DNA from: Methylovulum sp.
Lineage (GTDB): Bacteria > Pseudomonadota > Gammaproteobacteria > Methylococcales > Methylomonadaceae
Length of the DNA stretch: 41,977 nt
Assembly (NCBI GenBank): GCA_030653435.1
Contig: JAURZI010000078.1
Coordinates: 1-41,977, forward strand
Direction of reading: 5' to 3'
The notes under the pieces were generated by a model. The model was given only the letters and a program-made list of their open reading frames with translations. It searched no databases and was not told the origin of the DNA. The stretch's first letter is position 1. Every line of letters starts with the position of its first letter. Shown here in pieces: positions 34,859-41,947 of the stretch. The translations under genes and the position numbers were made by a program.

Positions 34859-36539
34859 AATCTTCGTTATATAGCGGTAAGATTTGTAACGATTTATCGA
34901 AAGCAGTATATCTGTGAGTCACCGAAAATCCACGAGATACTACGTCAGAACAATCGCCTTTCCAACTGACTTTCGAAGAAGATGTGATTTTCCTTAGAAG
35001 GGTACCAATCGCGAGGTTTGTGGCAATTAAAGCTGTTTGTGCTGCACTGACTGAATTGTAAGGCAAAAACAATTCTCCACATCCGGCATGATTTACGGTC
35101 AAGTTCTGATCAGTTTCTAAAAAATTCAAATTTGACGAAAGCCCACGCGCACCTGTCTGCAAATCGACGTATGCACACCGCAAACACCCGTTGGCATTTT
35201 GTAGATCAAGGACTGCATGACCACCAATTCCGTATCCTTCTAACCACGTATTAATGACTGGTGTTTTAATATGATTCTGAACCAGAAAATCGTGAAAGAG
35301 ACGTTCATGCGTAGGAGAGCCGATAGCGATGACAATTAAATCAAATGAATTCAGATGATTTGTGTTTCTTAAGTCAAGAAGTTTTCTAATCTCGTACTGA
35401 GTTTTGATCCATGGGAATTTACTATCAAGTTCAAGGCTAAGCGCGATTGCTTTATTACAACCAAGAAAATGATCACTCAATACATGGCGATATATGTTGT
35501 CCATCGTGTAAATATCTGGGTCACATAAAACCATGTTGCCTATACCTGCGGCCCCCAATTTGTAGACAATTTCACCGCCAACAGACCCACAACCAACCAT
35601 AAGCACCGATTTTCCTTCCAATCCAAGGTTTGCGCCACTACGGGGCATAATCTTTTCTTTGTTGAATATCTTTACCCTAATAGGAGAAATACTCCAGTTC
35701 TTTAAACTTTCTTCATTTTTCGGTAATGATTTTTTTCCATTGCCTTTAATGCTTAACTGTATTCCAAACCAAGTCCGACCAGATGGAGTTTGAGCATTAA
35801 ATATTAACCAGAATCGTTTCCCCTTTTTTTGTTCAAATTTAGAAGAAATGTAATTATTTTTAATCGTTTGCAGATACCATTCGCCAAGAAGCTCTGATGT
35901 TGTCGGAGCTGGCTTCAGATTATTTAAAGGTATTATGAAACCTTCGCCCGCTATAGATCGATTTTTATCCTGTTGTGCAATATATGAAAATTCAGCCAGA
36001 GATGATGCACAGTGGGTAATCCCTAGATACTTAGACCCAAAACCCCATTTCCGGCCAGAAACCGGACTGAACACCTGAACTTCTTCCAAGTCACCACTAG
36101 CAGCGCATATAAAATCCGCACTGGAATCGTCGCAAATTCGCAACCAATTTGCATAAAATTCTCGAAGCAACTCCTCTGTATTCCACGCAACCTTTAATAT
36201 TGTCTTTGTTAGGAGGTTGATATGGCGCTCTAACGATTCTTGAAATGCGAGTTTTGGTTGTTCAAAATTGACTGATACCGAATCCTGATCACCAACACAA
36301 ACACTTCCAAGGTCAAATTTTTCTAACGGTAGAACATGTGCGAGATTTCCATACTGGCTAAAATTACCTAAGAAAAATGTTGGTAAGCAGTCAATTTCAT
36401 CAACACAAAAGTGGATTAATTTGAGGTTTCCGCCCTCAAAGTCGTGGCTCACCACTAAACAATCTAAGTCACTAACATTTTCCAACGTTGCTAAGTAACC
36501 TTGATCACAAAGATGGCTAACTATTTCCTGATAATTCAT
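34839..36539 (-). CDS. cap2: CBASS E2-E1 fusion conjugating enzyme (Cap2)
   Basis: The 566-residue ubiquitin-like machinery protein primes the CD-NTase by conjugating its C-terminus to targets. The N-terminal ~160 residues are E2-like, with a candidate catalytic Cys81 in GSVCVG. The C-terminal half is an E1/ThiF adenylation domain with the nucleotide loop VGCGSVGG (315-322), Asp340, Arg351 and a candidate catalytic Cys487 in HAGCGELFLPY. Zinc cysteines are Cys452/Cys455 (CLRC) and Cys561/Cys564 (CDIC) at the very end. The ATG overlaps the CD-NTase stop (ATGA), so translation is coupled. Confidence 0.94.
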   Translation of the reverse strand: MNYQEIVSHLCDQGYLATLENVSDLDCLVVSHDFEGGNLKLIHFCVDEIDCLPTFFLGNFSQYGNLAHVLPLEKFDLGSVCVGDQDSVSVNFEQPKLAFQESLERHINLLTKTILKVAWNTEELLREFYANWLRICDDSSADFICAASGDLEEVQVFSPVSGRKWGFGSKYLGITHCASSLAEFSYIAQQDKNRSIAGEGFIIPLNNLKPAPTTSELLGEWYLQTIKNNYISSKFEQKKGKRFWLIFNAQTPSGRTWFGIQLSIKGNGKKSLPKNEESLKNWSISPIRVKIFNKEKIMPRSGANLGLEGKSVLMVGCGSVGGEIVYKLGAAGIGNMVLCDPDIYTMDNIYRHVLSDHFLGCNKAIALSLELDSKFPWIKTQYEIRKLLDLRNTNHLNSFDLIVIAIGSPTHERLFHDFLVQNHIKTPVINTWLEGYGIGGHAVLDLQNANGCLRCAYVDLQTGARGLSSNLNFLETDQNLTVNHAGCGELFLPYNSVSAAQTALIATNLAIGTLLRKITSSSKVSWKGDCSDVVSRGFSVTHRYTAFDKSLQILPLYNEDCDICHG

Positions 36540-37573
36540 GCGCCTTGAGAAGTTCCTACTGCACCTGAGGAAGAAAATATGGCTTTCCTAGTACTTGCAG
36601 AATTGTTTGATTTTTCAGGTACAGGAAAGTCATCCCCAAACACTTCTCTTAAAATTTTGCACTTTTCAATTTCATCAGTCTCCGAAATCGCATCCTGCAA
36701 TTTTCCTTCAAGAGTACTTAGTTTATTTCTGAACTGAGTTCCAGTGTTTACACTACTTCCATCGAAAATGTCCCGCCAAGGTTTCTTTGGAAGAAATACC
36801 GATACTTGATATTGGCAGTTTGCTTTTGCAGTAAAATAACCATGAATCAACATTGCTGACACAGTTGTTTTAAGCGCGATTAAATCATCAGGTTTCCCAT
36901 CACTGTCAAATGACGGCGAAAAGCACTGTTTGGCCATGACCGTAATTCCAATGGAATGTATCTTTGCCGCAACACCCTCACTGAACTTTTCATCGCGCCA
37001 GCGCTTTAAGTAGCGAACTAGGCGGTTGAATTGACTTAGTTTGTCGCTTGCCGATCCAATGTATGATGACTTGTCTTTAATCCAATCTTTCAAACCCCTT
37101 GGGTCGGCCTCCTCCCATTTTCTGTTGGATTCATCAGCGTTTCTTTTCCCTATAGCCAGCTCATATTCAGCACCATTCTTTCTATAAATAGGGAAGTCTA
37201 TATGAAGATTTTCATTCTTGTAATCCGCGGTAACACAAGGCTTCTTAATTTTGGCATTTTGAAAACCTCGTTTTTCCAGAACATTCTCACATAGTGTAAT
37301 TTTTGGTTTAACACAGTTATCTGGAGCATTATCGCAATCAATAACGATAGCTCTGTCAATGTCGAAATCACCAGATTTTTTGAGAATGGCCGTATCGGTA
37401 GAAATTGATCCTTGAATAAAGTCCTCAATTACCGGATATCCAGCATCTTTGAAAGCATTACGAACCTCGTTAGTTATGCTATCGTCTCGTTCCCTTGCCG
37501 TCTTATAAGCATCATCCTGCTTCGATAACTTAATAGCATCGTGAAAAGTGTTGAAATGTTTTTGTATACTCAT
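36536..37573 (-). CDS. cdn: CBASS CD-NTase (cyclic oligonucleotide synthase)
   Basis: The 345-residue cGAS/DncV-like nucleotidyltransferase would make a cyclic oligonucleotide signal after phage infection. The active site shows QGSIS (Gly55, Ser56), the acidic cluster GDFDID (Asp69, Asp71, Asp73) and a further Asp126 in HIDFP. The product cannot be read from sequence; HNH-SAVED partners in studied systems respond to cyclic di- or trinucleotides. The C-terminal tail is flexible (SSSGAVGTSQGA), suitable for Cap2-mediated conjugation, although it ends in Ala rather than the Gly best known in Cap2 substrates. The gene leads directly into cap2. Confidence 0.94.
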   Translation of the reverse strand: MSIQKHFNTFHDAIKLSKQDDAYKTARERDDSITNEVRNAFKDAGYPVIEDFIQGSISTDTAILKKSGDFDIDRAIVIDCDNAPDNCVKPKITLCENVLEKRGFQNAKIKKPCVTADYKNENLHIDFPIYRKNGAEYELAIGKRNADESNRKWEEADPRGLKDWIKDKSSYIGSASDKLSQFNRLVRYLKRWRDEKFSEGVAAKIHSIGITVMAKQCFSPSFDSDGKPDDLIALKTTVSAMLIHGYFTAKANCQYQVSVFLPKKPWRDIFDGSSVNTGTQFRNKLSTLEGKLQDAISETDEIEKCKILREVFGDDFPVPEKSNNSASTRKAIFSSSGAVGTSQGA

Positions 37574-37648
37574 AATACTCCTTAGATGCTTTAAGTTTTT
37601 TTGATAATATAAATTCAGAGAAAAATTAGGATTGAAATCGGAATTACT

Positions 37649-37942
37649 TCAATAACGATGCTCTCTATTGAACGCTTGATATGACTTCGCGCCAAAAATG
37701 AATGCGAGAACAGCAGTCATCAGAGGAAGCAGAAAATATACCCAGCCAAAGCTTTGAGTTAATGGCCCTAACAGAGGTGATGTTGATGCTCTTGCATATT
37801 GGTCAACTGCCCAGTCTAAAGTCCAAAATGACCCAAACGTCAAAACAGCGCAGACACTCGCACCAACTTGCCAAAACATATCTGTTAAATCAAACAAAAC
37901 ATCAAATAATTTCTCCGAAGAGGATTGTCTTCTGCGGCCCAT
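37649..37942 (-). CDS. Small two-helix membrane protein upstream of the CBASS genes
   Basis: Unrecognised 97-residue protein with a basic start (MGRRRQSSSEKL), two hydrophobic helices (about 23-46 and 66-84) and a basic end. Its start resembles the N-terminal membrane segment of some membrane-linked Mrr-type restriction proteins, but no nuclease domain follows. It could be a natural short protein or a remnant. A strong GGAGG ribosome-binding site precedes the ATG. It lies 75 bases upstream of the CD-NTase on the same strand, and 72 bases downstream of another small gene, so it is probably transcribed with the CBASS operon. Confidence 0.7.
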   Translation of the reverse strand: MGRRRQSSSEKLFDVLFDLTDMFWQVGASVCAVLTFGSFWTLDWAVDQYARASTSPLLGPLTQSFGWVYFLLPLMTAVLAFIFGAKSYQAFNREHRY

Positions 37943-38014
37943 AGGCCCTCCAAATATTGAGTTAGAAATGCGGCTTTATAAAGATCTTTCAACCTTGGTA
38001 AAGCAGCAAGTTAA

Positions 38015-38185
38015 TTACTTATCTCTCCTTACGCCTTTGAACGGCTTGCCGTCGGATTTCACATCCATGAATCGACCAGTATTCGTGTCACGCTTGACCC
38101 AATGCCCAGAGGGTGTTTGAGTTTGCGAGCGTTCACGCACGGCGCCATTGCGATGACCATCGCCTGTGGGTGGATTTGTAGCCAT
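38015..38185 (-). CDS. 56-residue basic protein, first gene after the CBASS promoter
   Basis: A short gene with an excellent ribosome-binding site (GGAGGTGAT) and the ATG at 38185. It encodes a Gly/Arg/Lys-rich protein beginning MATNPPTGDGHRNGAVRERS, with a central HWVKRDTNTGRFMDVKSDG and a basic end (GVRRDK). I recall near-identical small hypothetical proteins from other bacterial genomes, but no function is known to me. It is the first gene after the predicted promoter at 38224-38252 and is followed by the 97-residue membrane protein gene and then CBASS. It may be an accessory of the system or a passenger that commonly occupies such sites. Confidence 0.75.
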   Translation of the reverse strand: MATNPPTGDGHRNGAVRERSQTQTPSGHWVKRDTNTGRFMDVKSDGKPFKGVRRDK

Positions 38186-38223
38186 ATCACCTCCTATAGG
38201 TTATAAACAGCAATCAAAAAGGA

Positions 38224-38252
38224 ATATTACATCATCTTTATGATGATGTCAA
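38224..38252 (-). promoter_or_regulatory. CBASS-side promoter with embedded palindromic operator
   Basis: On the minus strand a consensus -35 TTGACA (38247-38252) is followed by exactly 17 bases and TAATAT (38224-38229) as -10. A perfect palindrome, ACATCATC-N5-GATGATGT (38229-38249), fills the spacer and touches both elements. A dimeric repressor bound there would block RNA polymerase. The divergent WYL regulator gene starts 51 bases away, so it is the obvious candidate binder. Confidence 0.75.
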
Positions 38253-38302
38253 TTATTCAATAATGATTGCTTTATGCGGCAAATTCTTTACAATGTGTCA
38301 TC

Positions 38303-39208
38303 ATGAATAGCACTAAACAAATCCAAGCAACTATCGATGCGCTGAATTATGCTCAGCGTGAACGTTTACTCTTTATCGAATTTCGTTTGTATTTTTTGGG
38401 CGACGTGGGTCGACAGGATTTAATGCAACGATTTGGCGTAGCTCCCGCCGTAGCGACGAGAGATTTCTCGCAATATAGAGAATTGTTCCCGGACAATATC
38501 CAATTCGATAACAAATCTAAATGCTATGTGATTGGAAAAGACTTTTCGCCGGCGTTCACTCACTCCGCCGAACGCGTATTGACAGCATTAACACGCGGAT
38601 TTGGTGAAGGTAACGTGCCAGGTAGCGACTTTTTGCTGACTTGTGAATTACCGAAGCTGCTTAACCAGCCATCCGTGGCGATACTGGCTCCGATTACCCG
38701 GGCGATACATCAACAAAAAGTCATCAGTATTGATTACACCTCGCATAGCAGCGGATTGTCGACCCGAGAAATTGTCCCATTCGCTCTAGTGAACGATGGT
38801 TTACGCTGGCATGTCCGCGCTTTCGATAGGAAGAGGCAAACATTTCTGGATTTTGTCATTACTCGTATTTTGAGAAGTGATCTCGTCGAAGACGGTCTGG
38901 TTTTGCCTCAAGAGCAACCAAGTGCAGACATCCAATGGAATCGAATCGTTGAATTAAATCTCGTACCGCATCCAAATCAGGAGCATCCCGAGATCATCGA
39001 AAACGATTATGGAATGGCGGACGGCTTGCTGCATCTCAAGCTAAGAGCTGCAGTCGCCGGATACGTATTGCGACAATGGTTGGTTGATTGTTCAGCTGAA
39101 CATAAACTAACAGGAAAGGAATATCGATTATGGTTGAAAAATCACTTGGCTCTCTATGGTGTATCCAGTGCTGAGTTGGCCCCCGGTTATGAAGCTCCGA
39201 AGGTTTAA
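38303..39208 (+). CDS. capW: WYL-domain transcriptional regulator, CapW/BrxR family
   Basis: From the ATG at 38303 the protein has 301 residues. It has an N-terminal winged helix (about 10-85, LLFIEFRLYFLGDVGRQDLMQRFGVAPAVATRDFSQY), a WYL domain (about 120-195, with HSSGLSTREIVPFALVNDGLRWHVRAFDRK and FVITRI) and a C-terminal dimerisation region. This is the CapW/BrxR architecture; such regulators repress CBASS or BREX operons until infection. It is divergent from the CBASS operon with a perfect palindrome in between, which strongly supports a role as its repressor. The ligand for the WYL domain is unknown. Confidence 0.9.
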   Translation: MNSTKQIQATIDALNYAQRERLLFIEFRLYFLGDVGRQDLMQRFGVAPAVATRDFSQYRELFPDNIQFDNKSKCYVIGKDFSPAFTHSAERVLTALTRGFGEGNVPGSDFLLTCELPKLLNQPSVAILAPITRAIHQQKVISIDYTSHSSGLSTREIVPFALVNDGLRWHVRAFDRKRQTFLDFVITRILRSDLVEDGLVLPQEQPSADIQWNRIVELNLVPHPNQEHPEIIENDYGMADGLLHLKLRAAVAGYVLRQWLVDCSAEHKLTGKEYRLWLKNHLALYGVSSAELAPGYEAPKV

Positions 39209-39237
39209 ACAGTTGGTCAACACAAGCATAAAAATAT

Positions 39238-39660
39238 ATGAGCCAAATAGCGATGATTGATGTGGTTCTACGCAATCTTAATCAGGAAGCAATGACGCTT
39301 GAGCAAATTTGGCTAGACCACGGACAGGCGTGGCAGCAACTGGGTTGGAATTTGGCGCAAGTTAAACTTTGGCTGCTTTGCCAACCCAGCGTGCAAATCA
39401 AGCAGGTCTCGAACGGCGAACAAGCCTTTCAAATACAGTGCGCCCAAACTAACGAAGAAACGAATTTAAGTGACGAATTGGTCGCCTTATTAGAAAAAGC
39501 CGGTCGCCCAATGCCCCTGTCGCAGCTGATTAGTAAATTACCGGCTGGCAGAGTGGTTACCGAGCCGATGTTGCGCGCTGCGGCACAACACGATGCTCGT
39601 TTGGAATTAAAAGGCCCGCTGCCGTACAACGAAGTATTATTGGAACTACGAATAGATTAA
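39238..39660 (+). CDS. Unrecognised small protein downstream of the WYL regulator
   Basis: The 140-residue protein matches no family I know. It is soluble and probably helical, with two similar-looking helical halves: DVVLRNLNQEAMTLEQIWLDHG, and ELVALLEKAGRPMPLSQLISKLPAG followed by TEPMLRAAAQHDARLEL. Both resemble winged-helix segments, so DNA binding is possible. It follows the regulator by 29 bases on the same strand and is probably cotranscribed with it. It may modulate the regulator, but nothing proves this. Confidence 0.7.
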   Translation: MSQIAMIDVVLRNLNQEAMTLEQIWLDHGQAWQQLGWNLAQVKLWLLCQPSVQIKQVSNGEQAFQIQCAQTNEETNLSDELVALLEKAGRPMPLSQLISKLPAGRVVTEPMLRAAAQHDARLELKGPLPYNEVLLELRID

Positions 39661-39718
39661 TTCGACTATTTAAAGTCAATGGGTTAAGGAAATAAATATT
39701 AGTATTGTTCCAATTATA

Positions 39719-40505
39719 GGTAGTCCTGCAATTATCATGATTTGAAAAAAGTCAATAGGCTATGATATGCGCATTTTGCCCCGATGAATTGTCCCCACTG
39801 CCACTCCACCGCCGTCGTCAAAATCGGCATCCGCCCTTTGACAGGACGCCAACAATACCGTTGCCAGGACTGCCAACGGCAGTTTGTCGCCAACCCGAAG
39901 AAACCCAGGGTTTCCCCGTGACAAAAAGCCATGATTGGCCGCCTGCTGCTGGAGCGCATCGCCCGCGTGGTCGGGGTGTCCGAGCGGTGGCTGCAAACCT
40001 ACGTGAACCGGATTTACCAGCGGGTGCCACGCCGGGTGGCCAAGCACCGCTCCGGAGCCGGCCTGTGCCTGGAATGCGACGAGCTGTGGTCCTTCGTCGG
40101 CAACAAAGGCAACAAGCAATGGGTCTGGCTGGCCCTGGACAGGAAGACCCGCGCCATCGTCGGCGTACATGTCGGCGACCGCAGCCGAGCAGGCGCACAG
40201 GCCTTGTGGGACTCCCTGCCGGAGGCCTACCGCGAGTCCGCCATCTGTTACACCGACTATTGGGAAGCCTACGCCTTGGCCTTCCCGGAAGACCGCCACG
40301 TCGCGGCGGGCAAGGACAGCGGCTTCACCAACCACATCGAACGCTTCAACAACACCCTGCGCCACCGGGTGTCGCGTCTGGTCAGGCAATCGCTGGCCTT
40401 TTCCAAAAAGCTCGAAAACCATATCGGCTCCATCTGGCTTTTTGTCCACCACTATAATTCTTCATGGCTTGACTTTTCATAAATCATGACAATTGCAGGA
40501 CTACC
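39719..40505. mobile_element. IS1-family insertion sequence
   Basis: A 787-bp element with ends GGTAGTCCTGCAATTaTCAT and GGTAGTCCTGCAATTgTCAT (inverted) encloses an InsA/InsB-type transposase. Size and ends fit the IS1 family. The 8-9 bases on either side do not match, so no target duplication is visible. An in-frame stop in the transposase suggests it is inactive. Confidence 0.88.
39784..40482 (+). pseudogene. IS1-family transposase with an in-frame stop
   Basis: The InsA-like start (MNCPHCHSTAVVKIGIRP, with a C2C2 zinc finger including CQDC) runs 45 codons to a TGA at 39919-39921. The same frame continues without shift through QKAMIGRLLLERIARVVGVS to the IS1 DDE domain, with a likely aspartate in CDELWSFVG, YTDYW for the second, and NHIERFNNTLRHRVSRL near the end. 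So a single nonsense codon splits zinc finger from catalytic part. The helix-turn-helix segment also seems about five residues shorter than usual (LLLERI directly followed by ARV). An ATG at 39931 could start the catalytic part alone. Confidence 0.82.
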
Positions 40506-40718
40506 GATTTTTGTATTTTGATCTTCGCATGGTTAAAAATAATAATGGATTATCGGTTATCTCAAACTAACCGAAATTTTCAGCTTTGCTTTATGTTGGG
40601 ATAAAGTTATCCACAGCATCGTAAACAACTGTCTTGGTTATAAAAAGGTTATATAAGGTTATCGGTCGACAATAACCCGTTTTTGTTTTTTAAATTTAAT
40701 GGTTTATATGATTTTTAG
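40506..40718. other. AT-rich intergenic region with one DnaA-box-like site
   Basis: No gene seen. A perfect TTATCCACA (DnaA box consensus) lies at 40607-40615, with several GGTTAT motifs around it (for example 40647-40664). One box is not enough to call an origin. Confidence 0.4.
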
Positions 40719-40824
40719 TGTTCCTCCAAACCCGTTATTCCGTTCCTCCAAACCCGTCATTCCCGTTCCTTCAAAGCCGTCATTCCCGTTCCTCCAAACC
40801 CGTCATTCCGTTTCTTCAAACTCG
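40719..40824. repeat. 23-bp tandem repeat, about four and a half copies
   Basis: The unit CGTTCCTCCAAACCCGTCAT (plus TCC) recurs at 40719-40740, 40741-40763, 40764-40786, 40787-40809 and partly at 40810-40824, with a few substitutions. Copies two and four are identical. It is non-coding and gives no sign of a CRISPR (no unique spacers). Confidence 0.85.
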
Positions 40825-40906
40825 TAATAAATTTCGTGATTTTCTCGATTTTTTAGCAATGTGTTTGAGTTGACTTTGGCTTAGGTTCATTATGGCTTTA
40901 ATGGTC

Positions 40907-41588
40907 GTCAATTGAAACAAAGTTGTGCTAATTCTAGGAGAATATATTTCTTTATATTCAATATCTTAAAAATTACAGACCTAAAATTAGCACGCTTTTG
41001 TTAGAACTATAAACGAAATAAAGTCATGCTAACATTGTAAAAAGAAATAAAGTTGTGCTAGTGTAATAATCATAGTAACTTATTGTTTTAATTAATAATT
41101 GTTAGAAAACCTTTTTCAAGGCTAACGAGACGAATTTCGGAAAAGAGCCTTGAGAATAAGGAGGTGAACTTGGTTTTATGAGCTGCTTTGGACAACCTAT
41201 TTTTCCTAAAGTCGGCCTTATCGGCCACCGGTTAGAAAGCTTCAGTCCCAAGCTCAATCGCCGGATAATATGCCAGCAACTTAAAAGGCTTAACCAGTTG
41301 GTTTATCGGGATACCCTCTAACTTTTTTCCAGCATCGCCGATTTTTCACTTTAGGTCTGGACGATTAGCAAAAATTAAGGGGGCGCAAATGCGGTGCAAA
41401 CCGATAAATATCCGCATGGAAAAGAAATCGATTTCTTCAAACTATCAACATTAGTGCAAATTTACTTCGGAAATTAGGTAACTCTCTATTTTATAAATAA
41501 AATTATAAGTTATTTTTGACAATTTTGGCTAAAATTGGAGATTAGCACAACTTTACTTCGCTTTTAGCACAACTTTGTTTCGATTGAC
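40907..41588. mobile_element. 682-bp gene-poor element with Tn7-like repeated end motifs
   Basis: Inverted ends GTCAAT(T/C)GAAACAAAGTTG bound the element, with the 4-bp direct repeat GGTC on each side (40903-40906, 41589-41592). An 18-bp motif, GAAATAAAGTTGTGCTAA or close variants, recurs. On the left side it is at 40913, 41015 and 41044, with a related inverted copy near 40987. On the right it occurs twice in tandem (41541-41582), with a degenerate copy near 41450-41470. Multiple transposase-binding repeats at both ends resemble Tn7/TnsB-type transposons. No transposase is inside, so it would be a non-autonomous derivative. It has truncated a NifX-family gene. Confidence 0.7.
41178..41321 (+). 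CDS. Possible 47-residue protein inside the 682-bp element
   Basis: An ATG at 41178 follows AAGGAGGTGA, although at a rather long spacing. It encodes a short basic protein beginning MSCFGQPIFPKVGLIGHRL and ending at 41321. No family is recognised. It is the only candidate gene in the element; chance is a real alternative. Confidence 0.3.
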   Translation: MSCFGQPIFPKVGLIGHRLESFSPKLNRRIICQQLKRLNQLVYRDTL

Positions 41589-41837
41589 GGTCGGCCCGTC
41601 GCCGATCTTGGCGACAAAAACCGCATGGCAATCTTTGATGCTTTCCAGAATGCCGGCCATTGCGGTCTGGTCGGAATGCTGGCCCAGGCAGTAATGGGCG
41701 ACCTCGCGGGTCTCCAGCAGCTCGCAGCAATCCGGATCCGCTTGGTAAATCCGGAACTGTTTGGCATGGCCGAAGTGTTCGCTGATCGCCAAGCCTTCCT
41801 TGCTGGCCACCGCCAGTCTTATCGGAAATTCAATCAT
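41553..41837 (-). pseudogene. NifX-family (dinitrogenase cofactor) protein, 3' end lost
   Basis: From the ATG at 41837 the protein reads MIEFPIRLAVASKEGLAISE, then HFGHAKQFRIY and finally VFVAKIGDGP. This is the N-terminal three quarters of the NifX/NifB-associated FeMo-cofactor domain, used in nitrogenase cofactor assembly. After GDGPT the frame enters the mobile element end at 41588 and finishes with foreign residues. The sequence left of the element continues in frame for about 33 codons but does not look like the usual NifX end. A small gene upstream overlaps its start (ATGA), suggesting an operon that continues beyond the window. Confidence 0.8.
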
Positions 41838-41947
41838 GATTGGATAGTGTCTCCGTATCGCCACAACAGTTGGTTTGTCGGGCAAGTTTTAGGCACCGCA
41901 GGTTCGGTGAAAGGATCATCAAAATTAGTAAGTTCGTCGGTTTTCAT
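41834..41947 (-). CDS. 37-residue protein coupled to the NifX-like gene
   Basis: The minus strand from the ATG at 41947 encodes MKTDELTNFDDPFTEPAVPK followed by TCPTNQLLWRYGDTIQS. It stops in an ATGA overlap with the NifX-like start. The tight overlap supports a real gene, though no family is recognised and the ribosome-binding site is weak. It could also be the 3' part of a longer reading frame that begins beyond the window. Confidence 0.45.
   Translation of the reverse strand: MKTDELTNFDDPFTEPAVPKTCPTNQLLWRYGDTIQS

Noticed and set aside
39762-40457. Long overlapping open frames on both strands within the IS1 element
   Set aside because: They are GC-rich shadows of the transposase frame and lack any recognisable protein features.
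40607-40615. Perfect DnaA box TTATCCACA, possible replication origin
   Set aside because: Only one clear box, no iterons or replication gene nearby, so an origin is not supported.
40719-40824. CRISPR array
   Set aside because: Units are contiguous 23-bp tandem repeats without unique spacers, and no cas genes are present.
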